The notes: generated by a model not told the origin, from the sequence alone. A stretch of 23,381 bases of DNA from an uncultured Collinsella sp. (GCA_900549135.1 URNI01000018.1:1-23381), one strand, 5' to 3'; positions 1 through 8,099 are shown, numbered from the stretch's first letter. Made by a program: numbers and translations.

Positions 1-1401
1 GGCGACCACGCCGTTGCGACCGGGCGGAGCGATACGCGGGCGCTCGCCCGAAAGCTCCTTGATGGCCTGGTCAAACGTATTGCCCGCACGATCGGCCTCG
101 TCTTCGGTCTGACGCTCGAGCTCGAGCTCTTTGTTGCGGCATTCGACGTAGTCTTCCAGAGCCTCTTTGAACTTGTCAAAGTGGTACTCGAAGCCGTTTT
201 CGATGAACGATGGCGGCATTAGGGCGCTTCCAAGCGTAACCACGCCGAAGCCGCACGCTTCGCATGTATCACGACCATCATAATCAGCAACAGATGCCAG
301 CCCACTCGGAGTCCCTTTCTGATAGACGGGGCATTCGACTCCATAATGCAGGTATGTTCTGCCGTCGTTGTTGCTTACAGGCCATGCGGCATCGGTGTAA
401 AGTTCGGTCGGCCGCACCTCGTTTGGGACACGCGGCAATAGTGGGATATAGGCAGAAAACCGTTCGCCATCATCTTTTATGTATGCTCGATCGACCTCTT
501 CAATCGCATAGGCATAGAACGCTTTTCGAGCGGCTGACTGCGCTTTCACCTCGACGCTCGATCCCTGAGGTTTTTCATTCGCCAAGCGCTGTCGGTAATA
601 GGTTTTCGCGCGATTGAGCGCTATTTGCGGCTCCCATGTGATGCTCGACTTTTCATGACGGTTCTGGCTGTCAGATAGTTCTGCTAGTTTTTTCGCACGC
701 TCCCACATACACGAGTACTTGCCAATCGAACTCTCGTCCGACCCGCCACAATCCGCCAGCCAAGCGCGCTCTTTAGCCTTCGCCGTCTCCTCCGAGGCCT
801 TCCGCAGTTCCTCGGCCGCACGCTCTAAATCATCTGATGTGCCTTTAATGGCATCGGTCGAGATCTCGGACCCCTCGAGCGCAGCGAAGTCCGACTCGGA
901 TGTCTTGGGCACGGCAAGCGCCGTACCGGTATAGGTCACACTATCGGTATCCTGCGCCGACACCGCCTGCGTGGCACGCGCGGCGATCAGATACGGCAGA
1001 GCCGTCTCGATTTTCTGTAAGCCTTCCGATGCGCTTTTGGCAAACTTGTTGCGCGTTTTAATGATCTCAATCCCGGTGTCGACCATATTGCCGGCAACCG
1101 GTTCGGCACCTGGGATGAGGATGGCGACCAGGCCCGTCCCGATCGTGGCAAACCCCGCCAGCCCCAGACTCAAGATGCTCGCATCAACCACCGTGGCAGC
1201 CGTGTGATAGGACGACACCACATTGGCGCCTGCCAGCGCGCCGCTATCGGCAGCCACCTGGGTGTCCCCGGCACGCGACATGCTCCATATCGCCGCGGTC
1301 GACGAAAACAACAACGTGAGCACCACTAGGATGACCACGGCAGAAGAAAGCGTGGTGTAGGCACCGTCTTCGATAAACAGGTCGATACCGGCTCGACCCA
1401 T
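1..1401 (-). CDS. TadG-like Tad-pilus protein, truncated by the left window edge
   Basis: An open frame of 467 codons runs from an ATG at 1401 to the left edge with no stop, so the C-terminus is missing. An AGGCGG ribosome site lies just upstream. Residues about 17-38 form a hydrophobic segment, followed by QVAADSGALAGAN, which matches the hallmark of the TadG N-terminal family (a membrane anchor followed by an ADxxALAGA motif). A second hydrophobic stretch covers about 76-98. Residues 185-215 are charged and look like a coiled coil. The remainder is likely extracytoplasmic and has cysteines at 218, 231, 357, 380, 383 and 421, including CEAC at 380-383. TadG-type proteins are minor pilus or anchoring components whose biochemical role is poorly defined. 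As the last visible gene of the tad operon, directly after tadE, the context fits. The region around 240-700 looks less GC-rich than its neighbours by eye. The TadG-family call is fairly sure; function beyond that is not known. Confidence 0.75.
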   Translation of the reverse strand, partial: MGRAGIDLFIEDGAYTTLSSAVVILVVLTLLFSSTAAIWSMSRAGDTQVAADSGALAGANVVSSYHTAATVVDASILSLGLAGFATIGTGLVAILIPGAEPVAGNMVDTGIEIIKTRNKFAKSASEGLQKIETALPYLIAARATQAVSAQDTDSVTYTGTALAVPKTSESDFAALEGSEISTDAIKGTSDDLERAAEELRKASEETAKAKERAWLADCGGSDESSIGKYSCMWERAKKLAELSDSQNRHEKSSITWEPQIALNRAKTYYRQRLANEKPQGSSVEVKAQSAARKAFYAYAIEEVDRAYIKDDGERFSAYIPLLPRVPNEVRPTELYTDAAWPVSNNDGRTYLHYGVECPVYQKGTPSGLASVADYDGRDTCEACGFGVVTLGSALMPPSFIENGFEYHFDKFKEALEDYVECRNKELELERQTEDEADRAGNTFDQAIKELSGERPRIAPPGRNGVVA

Positions 1402-1465
1402 AAAGCCGCCTCGCTTGCGATGGCAGCTCGGACGGCGCGTCAAAACGCATCTAGACCAGAAAAGC

Positions 1466-2002
1466 TTAATCCCATGCAGCAATCCACGAATCATAATCTC
1501 CCTCCAGCCATTCGGGACGTGATTGATACGAGACATCGACCTTGAGCTCAACGTAGCCGCCCTCGGCGGTACCACCCATAACCTGCGCAAACGCACCGAT
1601 CACAGGCAACGGCTTGACCTCGCCGGAAACGGACACGGACGAGACGCCGCCCGCATCGGCCCGGCTAAGCTCGACATCCCACGACAACGGCCCGCCGGCA
1701 TGAAAGATCGAAACGTTGGGCACTGCGGCAAGCCGGCGGAGGGTGAACTCCTTAAGATCGTCGTCCTCCGCCGTCGTCGTGGTCATGAGCCGCGCGGTCT
1801 CGGCGGCGGCAGACTCCATGACCGCGCGCGTATAAAGCAGGCACACCGGTTGCAGTGCGAGAAGGATGAGCGTCAGAAACGTCGGCAGCAAAAAAGCGGC
1901 CTCGACCGTAGACTGCGCCCGGTCCTCGCGCGCGATATCAATACAACGCGATGTCCTTAGCGCCCGCAGCGGCGTCGATAACCGACGTCGAGGCAACGCC
2001 AT
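1466..2002 (-). CDS. TadE-like pseudopilin
   Basis: The encoded protein carries DRAQSTVEAAFLLP followed by a hydrophobic helix (LTLILLALQPVCLLY), the TadE pattern: a short basic leader, a prepilin-peptidase-like site with Glu at +5, then one transmembrane helix. A roughly 105-residue extracytoplasmic domain ends in WIAAWD. TadE-family pseudopilins are processed by the TadV peptidase and help assemble or anchor Flp pili. The start is uncertain. The ATG at 2002 gives 178 residues and overlaps the preceding prepilin gene by 65 bases, leaving an Arg-rich leader of about 25 residues. Nearer the motif there is no ATG, GTG or TTG in frame, only an in-frame CTG and an ATT. The frame stays open upstream to 2293, but that part is out of frame over recognised genes and is unlikely to be translated. 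Family call is good; start is weak. Confidence 0.75.
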   Translation of the reverse strand: MALPRRRLSTPLRALRTSRCIDIAREDRAQSTVEAAFLLPTFLTLILLALQPVCLLYTRAVMESAAAETARLMTTTTAEDDDLKEFTLRRLAAVPNVSIFHAGGPLSWDVELSRADAGGVSSVSVSGEVKPLPVIGAFAQVMGGTAEGGYVELKVDVSYQSRPEWLEGDYDSWIAAWD

Positions 2003-2156
2003 GGGATGCCGCCCGCTCAACCAGCGCCGCCAAGCGTCCATCGGTGCCAGCACGCCAAAGTCCCACAATCGCCAGCACGATCGATAACAGCGCCACCGTG
2101 ACGATGGCGTATTCGACCGTCGCCTGGGCAGATTCCTCACGCAGAATGCCATGCAT
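1938..2156 (-). CDS. Second small Flp-like prepilin
   Basis: A 72-residue protein starting MHGILREESAQATVEYAIV, followed by a hydrophobic helix (ALLSIVLAIVGLW) and a short polar tail. The motif EESA-QATVEY repeats almost exactly that of the Flp pilin upstream (EESA-QGTTEY), with Glu at +5 and Tyr at +6 after a presumed cut behind Ala. It has a strong AAAGGAGG ribosome site nine bases before the ATG and starts two bases before the end of the previous gene's stop region. It is probably a minor pilin or pseudopilin of the Tad pilus, cleaved by a TadV/CpaA-type peptidase. Its Ala-rich tail (VERAASHGVASTSVIDAAAG) is longer than that of the major pilin. Whether it builds the filament or acts as a minor subunit cannot be told from sequence. 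Confidence 0.75.
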   Translation of the reverse strand: MHGILREESAQATVEYAIVTVALLSIVLAIVGLWRAGTDGRLAALVERAASHGVASTSVIDAAAGAKDIALY

Positions 2157-2157
2157 T

Positions 2158-2721
2158 TCACGATCCCTCCTTTGAGCTTATTGTTTGCGGGACCAGACGC
2201 ACGGCGCGCAGACGACACGAAGCATCGCCAGCATCCGCGGCAACCGTCACCATATCGACCCAGCCGCGCCCATCGCGCACGATGGCGCCCCATACGTTGC
2301 CCTTAATATCGAGATAGCCGCTCAGGGCGAGCTGGGCCGTTGGCACCTCGCGGTAGGCGCGTAACATATCCGCCGCTGCCTCGGTCATCGGTCGGTCCTC
2401 GGACCATGCAAGCCGGACCGCAATCGCGTTGTCCTCAGGTGAATCCGTCGCAGTGCCAGACCGCTTGTCGAGCGTCCGCAGAAAGGTTTGCGCCGTGACA
2501 GCGACATCCGAATCGTCCGCATCTCGCATCTCATCTTTTTGAGACGCCACCGCCGAATCTGAGCCCGAATCGAAGGCGGCCCCAGGACGCTGCTGCCGCG
2601 CGGCGTTAAGCCCCCAAAGCACCGCCGCTATCGCCACGGTCAGGCAAGCAAACACCAGCAGCACCCCGATGGGGCGCTCGCCCTCTACAGGCTGTTGATG
2701 CCCTCGCTGATAGCGTTCCAT
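2158..2721 (-). CDS. Unrecognised single-TM protein of the tad operon
   Basis: I do not recognise this family. The 187-residue product has one membrane helix near residues 18-37 (IGVLLVFACLTVAIAAVLWG), an acidic low-complexity linker (about 45-75) and a compact C-terminal domain (about 75-187) with mixed hydrophobic and charged segments, probably outside the membrane. It lies between the Flp pilin and the second prepilin, all in one transcript. The ATG at 2721 lies inside the last codons of flp (37-base overlap) and has only a weak upstream AAGG. A GTG at 2664, after the flp stop and behind GAGGGCGAG, is an alternative but would begin almost inside the membrane helix. It may be an assembly or minor pilus component; that is inferred from position only. 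Confidence 0.7.
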   Translation of the reverse strand: MERYQRGHQQPVEGERPIGVLLVFACLTVAIAAVLWGLNAARQQRPGAAFDSGSDSAVASQKDEMRDADDSDVAVTAQTFLRTLDKRSGTATDSPEDNAIAVRLAWSEDRPMTEAAADMLRAYREVPTAQLALSGYLDIKGNVWGAIVRDGRGWVDMVTVAADAGDASCRLRAVRLVPQTISSKEGS

Positions 2722-2918
2722 AGATCTTGGACCTTGCCCTTAAATGCGACAATGGCAATGATGGCGATCACCACGAGCACGCCGACCAAGATGGCGTATT
2801 CGGTGGTGCCCTGCGCACTCTCCTCCTGCAGTAGCTCCCCGGCATGCTGGCGAGCGCGAATTGACTGGCAAACAGCCCAGCTCCAGACCTTGCCAGCAAC
2901 GTCAGTCATCGTGTTCAT
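2685..2918 (-). CDS. flp: Flp-family major pilin (type IVc prepilin)
   Basis: A 77-residue prepilin with a long basic leader, then EESAQGTTEYAIL and a strongly hydrophobic helix (VGVLVVIAIIAIVAFKGK) and a short tail ending DLWNAISEGINSL. Small size, the Glu-Tyr pair at +5/+6 and the tail after the helix are the signature of Flp pilins, which polymerise into Tad adhesion pili. The residue before the presumed cut is Ala rather than the usual Gly. The ATG at 2918 follows a strong GGGAGG site, and the gene sits 10 bases after the tadC stop. The leader of about 34 residues is longer than the short leaders of many Flp proteins; an internal start is possible. As the only protein of this exact form with the best ribosome site here, it is the likely major subunit. 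Confidence 0.88.
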   Translation of the reverse strand: MNTMTDVAGKVWSWAVCQSIRARQHAGELLQEESAQGTTEYAILVGVLVVIAIIAIVAFKGKVQDLWNAISEGINSL

Positions 2919-2928
2919 GTATTCCTCC

Positions 2929-3570
2929 CTACATCATCCCGCCTGCTCCCAACAGCGGGCCCAATATGGACAGAAGCAACGCCGGCAAGATGAGCGTGCC
3001 GGTGGGAATCAGCAGCTTGACGGGCGCACGCTCAATCTCGCGCTCGACCGCGGCGCGATGAGCCGCACGGATCTCGCGACTTTGAGCGGCCAGTGTCTCG
3101 GCAAGTGGGGCACCCAGGGCGAGCGCCTGTCCCACCGTGATGGCAAAGGTCTCGAGCGCTCGCACGTCCAGGTCGCGCGCGGCGGCCAACAACTCGTCCT
3201 CACGCGTACCCACGCCCACTTGCCACGCCATGCAGGCCCGCTCAAGGCGAAGAGCCAGCACTGACCGGCGGTTGGCGCAGAAAATCTCAAGCGCCGCATC
3301 AAACGAAAGACCGGCCGAAAGACCCAAGCGCACAACATCGATCATCTCGGACACTTCGCCGAGCGACACTCGCGCCGGGCTGCCCGCTCCAACCGCGCCC
3401 TTCACTCGCGCGGCAAGAGCATCGACCACCGAGCGGCCCGCGACAGCGACCAGCACCGCCTCACGCTTGCAGGCCCCTGCGATCTTGCGTGCATCCGCCC
3501 GATCCAAACCCGTCGCGACAAATACACTCAGAGCGCACAGGCAAGCCGCAACTGCAACCGGGGCGCTCAT
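2929..3570 (-). CDS. tadC: TadC, inner-membrane Tad assembly platform protein
   Basis: A 213-residue protein belonging to the type II secretion F (GspF/T2SSF) superfamily. It has an N-terminal hydrophobic segment (PVAVAACLCALSVFVA), then the T2SSF helical domain around residues 65-175 (VSEMIDVVRLGLSAGLSFD, later ITVGQALALGAPLAETL) and a C-terminal membrane segment (LILPALLLSILGPLLG). TadB and TadC form the membrane platform through which the TadA ATPase drives pilin polymerisation. The start at 3570 is chosen because its ATG overlaps the TadB stop as ATGA, a typical coupled junction; the same frame is open further upstream but that part lies inside tadB. TadC proteins are commonly longer (about 280-320 residues), so this is a short version that lacks some N-terminal sequence. 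Confidence 0.88.
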   Translation of the reverse strand: MSAPVAVAACLCALSVFVATGLDRADARKIAGACKREAVLVAVAGRSVVDALAARVKGAVGAGSPARVSLGEVSEMIDVVRLGLSAGLSFDAALEIFCANRRSVLALRLERACMAWQVGVGTREDELLAAARDLDVRALETFAITVGQALALGAPLAETLAAQSREIRAAHRAAVEREIERAPVKLLIPTGTLILPALLLSILGPLLGAGGMM

Positions 3571-4493
3571 AGCTCCACCCGCATAATGCGCCGGATAACC
3601 ACCAGGGCAACGGCGTTGAGGGCAAGACCCAGCACCACAGTGCCCGCGCCGGCAGGCGTCGCAAGACCGCGACGAAAATCTGCCGAAAGCAGCGCCAACA
3701 CCGCGCACATGCCCGTCGGCATCGCCGCGACCATATGCGCAGACATGCGAGCCTGCGACGTCTTAACATCCAGGCGGCGCTTGAGCTCAATGCGCTCCCC
3801 CACCATGCTCGACGCCTCGGACAGTAAGTCGGCAAGCGGAGCACCGGTGCGCTGAGACACCTTAAGCGCCAAGGTCACAAGCGAAAGGCCAGGGGCGTCG
3901 ATGCGCACGAGCAAGTCATCGAGCGCGTCGGTCGCCGAGATGCCGCAATCGATTGCCGCCGCCACCCGCAAAAACTCGGTATGCACCGGTTCTTGCGCAT
4001 GAGCGCCCACAAAGCGCATGCCCTGGGCCAGCGAATGTCCCGAGGCAAGCGACATGGAAAGTGCGGTAAACGCCTCGGGCATGGCCTCTTCTGCATCGTG
4101 TTGCTCGCGCCGGCTCTCAAAGCCATCCCGAGCGGCGCCAACGGCAAACGGAGCAACAAGTCCCAAGGCAAATCCGAGGGGCGATAACGACACCATCGTT
4201 AGCAAAACGCAGCAGACACCGCTCGATAGCAGCAGAAACGCCAAACGCCCCGAAGCATCCTCGATCGCGAGGCCAAGGCGACGCGCCGGAGCCAGCGATG
4301 CCCACGAACGGGCGATCTTTTTCAGCAGATCGTTTTCCACCAGCTCACGCGGCAGCTTCTCTGCCACCGTCTCGAGCGCCTGACGCGCCAGCTCCGCCGG
4401 CGGTACCTGCGGCACACGAGGTTCCGCCCCGCACGCCGTCGCAACAGAAAACCCTGCCAAACCCCCTACGACGAGGGGCACAGCGACCTCCAT
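3567..4493 (-). CDS. tadB: TadB, inner-membrane Tad assembly platform protein
   Basis: A 308-residue membrane protein with an N-terminal hydrophobic segment, a second pair of membrane helices around 85-125 (FLLLSSGVCCVLLTM, LGFALGLVAPFAVG), then the T2SSF domain from about 140 to 260 (MPEAFTALSMSLASGHSLAQG, then VSQRTGAPLADLLSEAS) and a C-terminal helix ending RRIMRVEL. This arrangement is standard TadB. It partners with TadC and the TadA ATPase. The ATG at 4493 lies inside the end of tadA (28-base overlap) behind a very good AGGAGGT ribosome site, and its stop overlaps the tadC start. The tight overlaps argue for translation of A, B and C in fixed ratio. Confidence 0.92.
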   Translation of the reverse strand: MEVAVPLVVGGLAGFSVATACGAEPRVPQVPPAELARQALETVAEKLPRELVENDLLKKIARSWASLAPARRLGLAIEDASGRLAFLLLSSGVCCVLLTMVSLSPLGFALGLVAPFAVGAARDGFESRREQHDAEEAMPEAFTALSMSLASGHSLAQGMRFVGAHAQEPVHTEFLRVAAAIDCGISATDALDDLLVRIDAPGLSLVTLALKVSQRTGAPLADLLSEASSMVGERIELKRRLDVKTSQARMSAHMVAAMPTGMCAVLALLSADFRRGLATPAGAGTVVLGLALNAVALVVIRRIMRVEL

Positions 4494-5794
4494 TCGTCCA
4501 CCTCCTCTTGTGTGAGCGTCCCCGACCGCAGGCCTTCTGCGATAAACGGCGGCTCGCGGTCAAGCTTCCAGGTGCGCTCGGCGGCATCGAAAGTCACATA
4601 GCGCTCGAGCTCTACGCCGCCCGACGCGGCGCGACGCACCCCCGAATACGAGGAGACGAAACGCCTGCCATCGGCGTGGCGCTCGGACATCACGATGCCG
4701 TCGAGCGCCATGGCAATCTGCTCCTCGATGAGCTCGCTCGGCAGATCGATGCCATAACGTGCAAGCAACGTCAGACGCACCACGGTCTCCTGTTCTGAGC
4801 CCGCATGAAGTGTGGTGAGCGACCCGTCGTGGCCCGTGTTCATGGCCTGCAACATGTCGCAGCACTCAGCACCGCGCACCTCACCCACCACGATGCGGTC
4901 GGGGCGCATGCGCAGGGCATTGGTCACCAGGTCGCGGATCGTCACCGCGCCCTCGCCCTCAATTGAAGCCTCGCGCGCCTCTAGACGCACCACGTGTGGA
5001 TGATGCGCAAACTTGAGCTCGGCAGAGTCCTCGATCGTCACGATGCGCTCGCCGGTGGAGATCTCGCATGACAACGCGTTGAGCAGGGTGGTCTTACCAG
5101 ATCCCGTGCCTCCCGCAACCGCCAGGTCCTGTCTCAGCGACACCGCGCATGACAGCAGCTGCGCATACCAAAGCGGCAGCGACCCCAGCCCCACAAGCTC
5201 GTCCAGCGAGCAGATGCGATCCGAGAACTTTCGGATGGTGAGAATCGGTCCGTCAATCGCCACAGGCGGAATCACCGCGTTGACGCGATAGCCCGTTTTG
5301 AGGCGGGCGTTGACGATGGGGCTGCGCTCGTCGATACGGCGGCCAAGTGGCGAGATGATGCGGTCGATAAGCACACGGATCTGCTCATCATCCTCAAACG
5401 CATGCTCGATGGGATGCAAGACGCCGCCGCGTTCAAAGAAAGCCGAGCGGCAGCCGTTAATCATGATCTCGGTAACGGTGTCGTCCTCGATGAGCGGCTG
5501 CAACGGCCCCAAGCCCACCACGTCATCCAAAATCTCGTCGATGATGGTCTCGCGCTCGGACGTCGCGAGATCGGTCGGCTCCTCAACATAGAGCGCCGCC
5601 TCCACCGCGGGACGCAATTCCGAGCGGGCAAGTGCCGGGTCGATATAGGCGCTGATACGCGCCACTTCGTCGTAACCCATGCGGTCCATCACGGCGCGCT
5701 TAGTGCGTCGTTTCACCGCGCGGCGACGCCCCGCATCTACAGGAGCTGCCGCCGCTGCAGCGCCGGCAGCCTTAATCCTCGTTTGCAGGCTCAT
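4466..5794 (-). CDS. tadA: TadA/CpaF-family pilus assembly ATPase
   Basis: A 442-residue secretion ATPase of the CpaF/VirB11/PilT superfamily that powers Flp pilus assembly on the cytoplasmic face. Motifs are all visible: Walker A GGTGSGKTT (about 228-236), Asp box TIEDSAEL (253-260), Walker B VVGEVRG (302-308) and His box TGHDGSLTTLHA (320-331). The N-terminal domain includes the CpaF-type GLGPLQPLIEDDTVTEIMING segment near 94-114. The first 35 residues are Ala- and Arg-rich and probably flexible. The start ATG at 5794 overlaps the TadZ stop (ATGA). Length is normal for the family. Nothing looks damaged. Confidence 0.96.
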   Translation of the reverse strand: MSLQTRIKAAGAAAAAAPVDAGRRRAVKRRTKRAVMDRMGYDEVARISAYIDPALARSELRPAVEAALYVEEPTDLATSERETIIDEILDDVVGLGPLQPLIEDDTVTEIMINGCRSAFFERGGVLHPIEHAFEDDEQIRVLIDRIISPLGRRIDERSPIVNARLKTGYRVNAVIPPVAIDGPILTIRKFSDRICSLDELVGLGSLPLWYAQLLSCAVSLRQDLAVAGGTGSGKTTLLNALSCEISTGERIVTIEDSAELKFAHHPHVVRLEAREASIEGEGAVTIRDLVTNALRMRPDRIVVGEVRGAECCDMLQAMNTGHDGSLTTLHAGSEQETVVRLTLLARYGIDLPSELIEEQIAMALDGIVMSERHADGRRFVSSYSGVRRAASGGVELERYVTFDAAERTWKLDREPPFIAEGLRSGTLTQEEVDEWRSLCPSS

Positions 5795-7440
5795 CGCTGA
5801 TCACCCTCGCGCGACCAGGGAAGGCGGATACGCGGGCGTTCGGTACGCGTTGCACGGTCGGCGACTATATCGCTCCAAGGGCCGACGGCGCACCCCAGTT
5901 CCACGAGCATCTCGCGCGTGGCCTCGCGCACGCTGGTCGCAAAAGCGCTCGTCTGACCCACTGCCTCGTCGGCGCGCCCAAACGCCATGAGCGCGGCGAG
6001 ATCCTGCCCGCCATCGGCGATACGAATCTTGGAGCTCAACGCACAGGCAATCTCAAAGCGCATGGCGACGTCCTCGTCTGCCCCGCGCGCACCGAACCGG
6101 TTGAACACGGCGCTCATGCGCGTGCGCGGCACACCTACTCGACTTGCCAGTTCAATGACGCGCGACGCCGATGTCGCGGACGACACCGCCGCATCGCCAA
6201 CGACCAGGCAACGGTCGCTCGCCGCCACCGCAGCCGCCACGGCATCGCCCCAAAAGACCGAGGTATCGATAAAGACCACGTCGGATTCGCGACGCAGGAC
6301 ATCAAGCAGCAGCTCCACCGGACGTGCCATGAGCTCGGCTTGTTCGGGCGCCGCAACGGGACCCCAGAGCGTAACGCCCGGCGCCACGCGCATCGATGCG
6401 GCCACGATATCCGGCTCGGCAAGCGCGCCCGCCACCGACGGCTCGATAAGTGCCGCCATATCGCGCGGAGCATCGACGCCTAACAAGTCGTAAAGGTTTC
6501 CAAACATCAGGTCCAGGTCGAGCACGGCGGCACGCAAGCCCAACAGCGACGATGCGTGTGCCATGGTGGCAACGATCGTCGACTTGCCGCAACCGCCCGA
6601 ACCCGAAATGGCGCAGATGACCGGAGCTCGATGCTGCGGAGCGGCAGCGTCTGCCGGCGGCATCGGAGGCGGCGGAGCGGGCGTCGGTGACAGCGTCCCC
6701 GTCTCCCCTGCCGCAACCACACGCTGCGTCCAGGCCGGCATGGCAGCTTGTTCGGTCTGCGAGGCAGGCTCGTTCTGCGCAATCTGCTCATGCTGCATCA
6801 GCGACAACTCGCCGCACCCGGCAAAGCCCTCAACTTCGTCGAGTTCATCCGCCAGATTCACGCCGTGCACGTATCCCATATCTACAGCCGGAGAGTCGCC
6901 AGCATGCTGCGCCGGCCCTTCAGCGTCATCGTATACAAGGGGGTTCCGGGGGCGCCGACCATGCTCGGCTTCCGCTTTTCCATAATCATCAACACGCGGG
7001 CCTCTTGTAGCGCGAGGCGCCCCGGGTTCCCTATCAACAAAAGCATCGGGCTCAATCGTCATGCGCCGATCGGAATCAACCGCTCCCTCGCCCGCTCGCC
7101 CGTTGCCGCATATACTGTGCGCAGCGATGACCTCGGTCGCCCCCGCGCGAAACAGCCCCTCGATATCCGACGGATCGAGCGTTTCTATCAACACGACCAC
7201 GCGACTCACGCGGCCTTCGGCCGTCAGGCGCGCAACAGTCTTGCGCACATCTTCGGCATCAAACAGAGACGCCGCGATGATGGCAGCTCCGCGGCGCGAC
7301 GGAAACGCCCGCGCCATGGAAACCAGTCCGTCCAGGTCACCCACGCGAAGCACCTGTGCACCCGTATCACGACCCTCGACTTCCCGCTGCAACAGCCCGT
7401 AATCGCCGCACGCGCAGCACGCAAGCCAGATCGCCTTCAT
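5791..7440 (-). CDS. tadZ: TadZ/CpaE-like pilus localisation ATPase
   Basis: About 549 residues. Residues 1-110 resemble the receiver-like N-terminal domain of TadZ/CpaE (VVVLIETLDPSDIEGLFRAGA). A long poorly conserved linker (about 110-270) ends in a Pro/Ala-rich stretch. A MinD/ParA-type ATPase domain follows: deviant Walker A GSGGCGKST (about 280-288), LDLDLMFGN (307-315) and Walker B VVFIDTS (388-394). TadZ proteins place the Tad machine at the cell pole or focus. ParA-like proteins usually read KGGxGKT; here the first Lys position is Ser, as often in the TadZ group. The ATG at 7440 overlaps the CpaB stop (TGATG); a GTG one codon upstream is also possible with the same GGAGG site. The linker is longer than in typical CpaE. 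Confidence 0.88.
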   Translation of the reverse strand: MKAIWLACCACGDYGLLQREVEGRDTGAQVLRVGDLDGLVSMARAFPSRRGAAIIAASLFDAEDVRKTVARLTAEGRVSRVVVLIETLDPSDIEGLFRAGATEVIAAHSICGNGRAGEGAVDSDRRMTIEPDAFVDREPGAPRATRGPRVDDYGKAEAEHGRRPRNPLVYDDAEGPAQHAGDSPAVDMGYVHGVNLADELDEVEGFAGCGELSLMQHEQIAQNEPASQTEQAAMPAWTQRVVAAGETGTLSPTPAPPPPMPPADAAAPQHRAPVICAISGSGGCGKSTIVATMAHASSLLGLRAAVLDLDLMFGNLYDLLGVDAPRDMAALIEPSVAGALAEPDIVAASMRVAPGVTLWGPVAAPEQAELMARPVELLLDVLRRESDVVFIDTSVFWGDAVAAAVAASDRCLVVGDAAVSSATSASRVIELASRVGVPRTRMSAVFNRFGARGADEDVAMRFEIACALSSKIRIADGGQDLAALMAFGRADEAVGQTSAFATSVREATREMLVELGCAVGPWSDIVADRATRTERPRIRLPWSREGDQR

Positions 7441-8099
7441 CACTCGTCGCCTCCGCTCTTTTTGCCGCGCGCCGTGGCGGGAATCGTCAAGCTGACCGTT
7501 CCCTTGCCCGATGCCCCCAGCAGTTCCTTGACGTCTTCGGGGTCAGCCGCCAGCGTCACCCATTCGATCTTGCCCTCGCGCGTGGCACCGGAATCTTCAC
7601 TGGTATCGATCACGTACGCGCCGCACAGCCGATCGGTTACGCCGTCTTTTTGCACATACACATCCACGTAGCTGCCCACGCCCGTAGCACCGCCGACCGA
7701 GTGCTCGGCATCGACCGCCACCGAAACGGCGACCTTGCCCTTAGGCACCTCGAGCTTGTGGCTCTCGGCCTTGGTGTAGACATTGCAGATCACGGCGTTT
7801 TTGGGAATACGCGAAGTCGTCACGTCGCCGCGCACCTGGCGCAGCTCGGTCGCCGCGTCACGCGGCAGCAGACTCGTCAGCCATTCCTGGGTTATGACAT
7901 TGGTCTCATCGAGGGTCTCGCCCACATCGATATCGCGCGCCGCGACGCATACCTCGACGCGATCGCCACCGTACCTGGCCAAGGTCTCAGCCTGGACCTG
8001 TTCGGCTTGCGAGCGGATCGACGAGCCGTAAACCATACAGAGCAGAGCAGCGAGCACGCCCGCGACCAGACTGATGGCGATGCGCTTGCTCTTGTTCAC
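7440..8099 (-). CDS. cpaB: CpaB/RcpC-like Tad-pilus protein with SAF domain
   Basis: About 219 residues. An N-terminal membrane anchor (KRIAISLVAGVLAALLCMVYG) is followed by the SAF domain beginning VEVCVAARDIDVGETLDETNV, then a C-terminal beta-rich RcpC/CpaB region (VAVSVAVDAEHSVGGATGVGSYVDVYV). In Gram-negative bacteria CpaB/RcpC works with the outer-membrane secretin; here no secretin is present, so it probably acts in the envelope of a monoderm. The GTG at 8099 is preferred because AGAGGAG stands five bases before it; an ATG at 8114 lacks any ribosome site. It is the first gene of the tad operon, and its promoter region lies in 8174-8268. Confidence 0.88.
   Translation of the reverse strand: MNKSKRIAISLVAGVLAALLCMVYGSSIRSQAEQVQAETLARYGGDRVEVCVAARDIDVGETLDETNVITQEWLTSLLPRDAATELRQVRGDVTTSRIPKNAVICNVYTKAESHKLEVPKGKVAVSVAVDAEHSVGGATGVGSYVDVYVQKDGVTDRLCGAYVIDTSEDSGATREGKIEWVTLAADPEDVKELLGASGKGTVSLTIPATARGKKSGGDE

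Noticed and set aside
2003..2293. The upstream extension of the TadE frame
   Set aside because: The frame is open, but this part lies over the second prepilin and the preceding gene in another phase, and its sequence is Arg/Cys/Trp-rich and not pilin-like.
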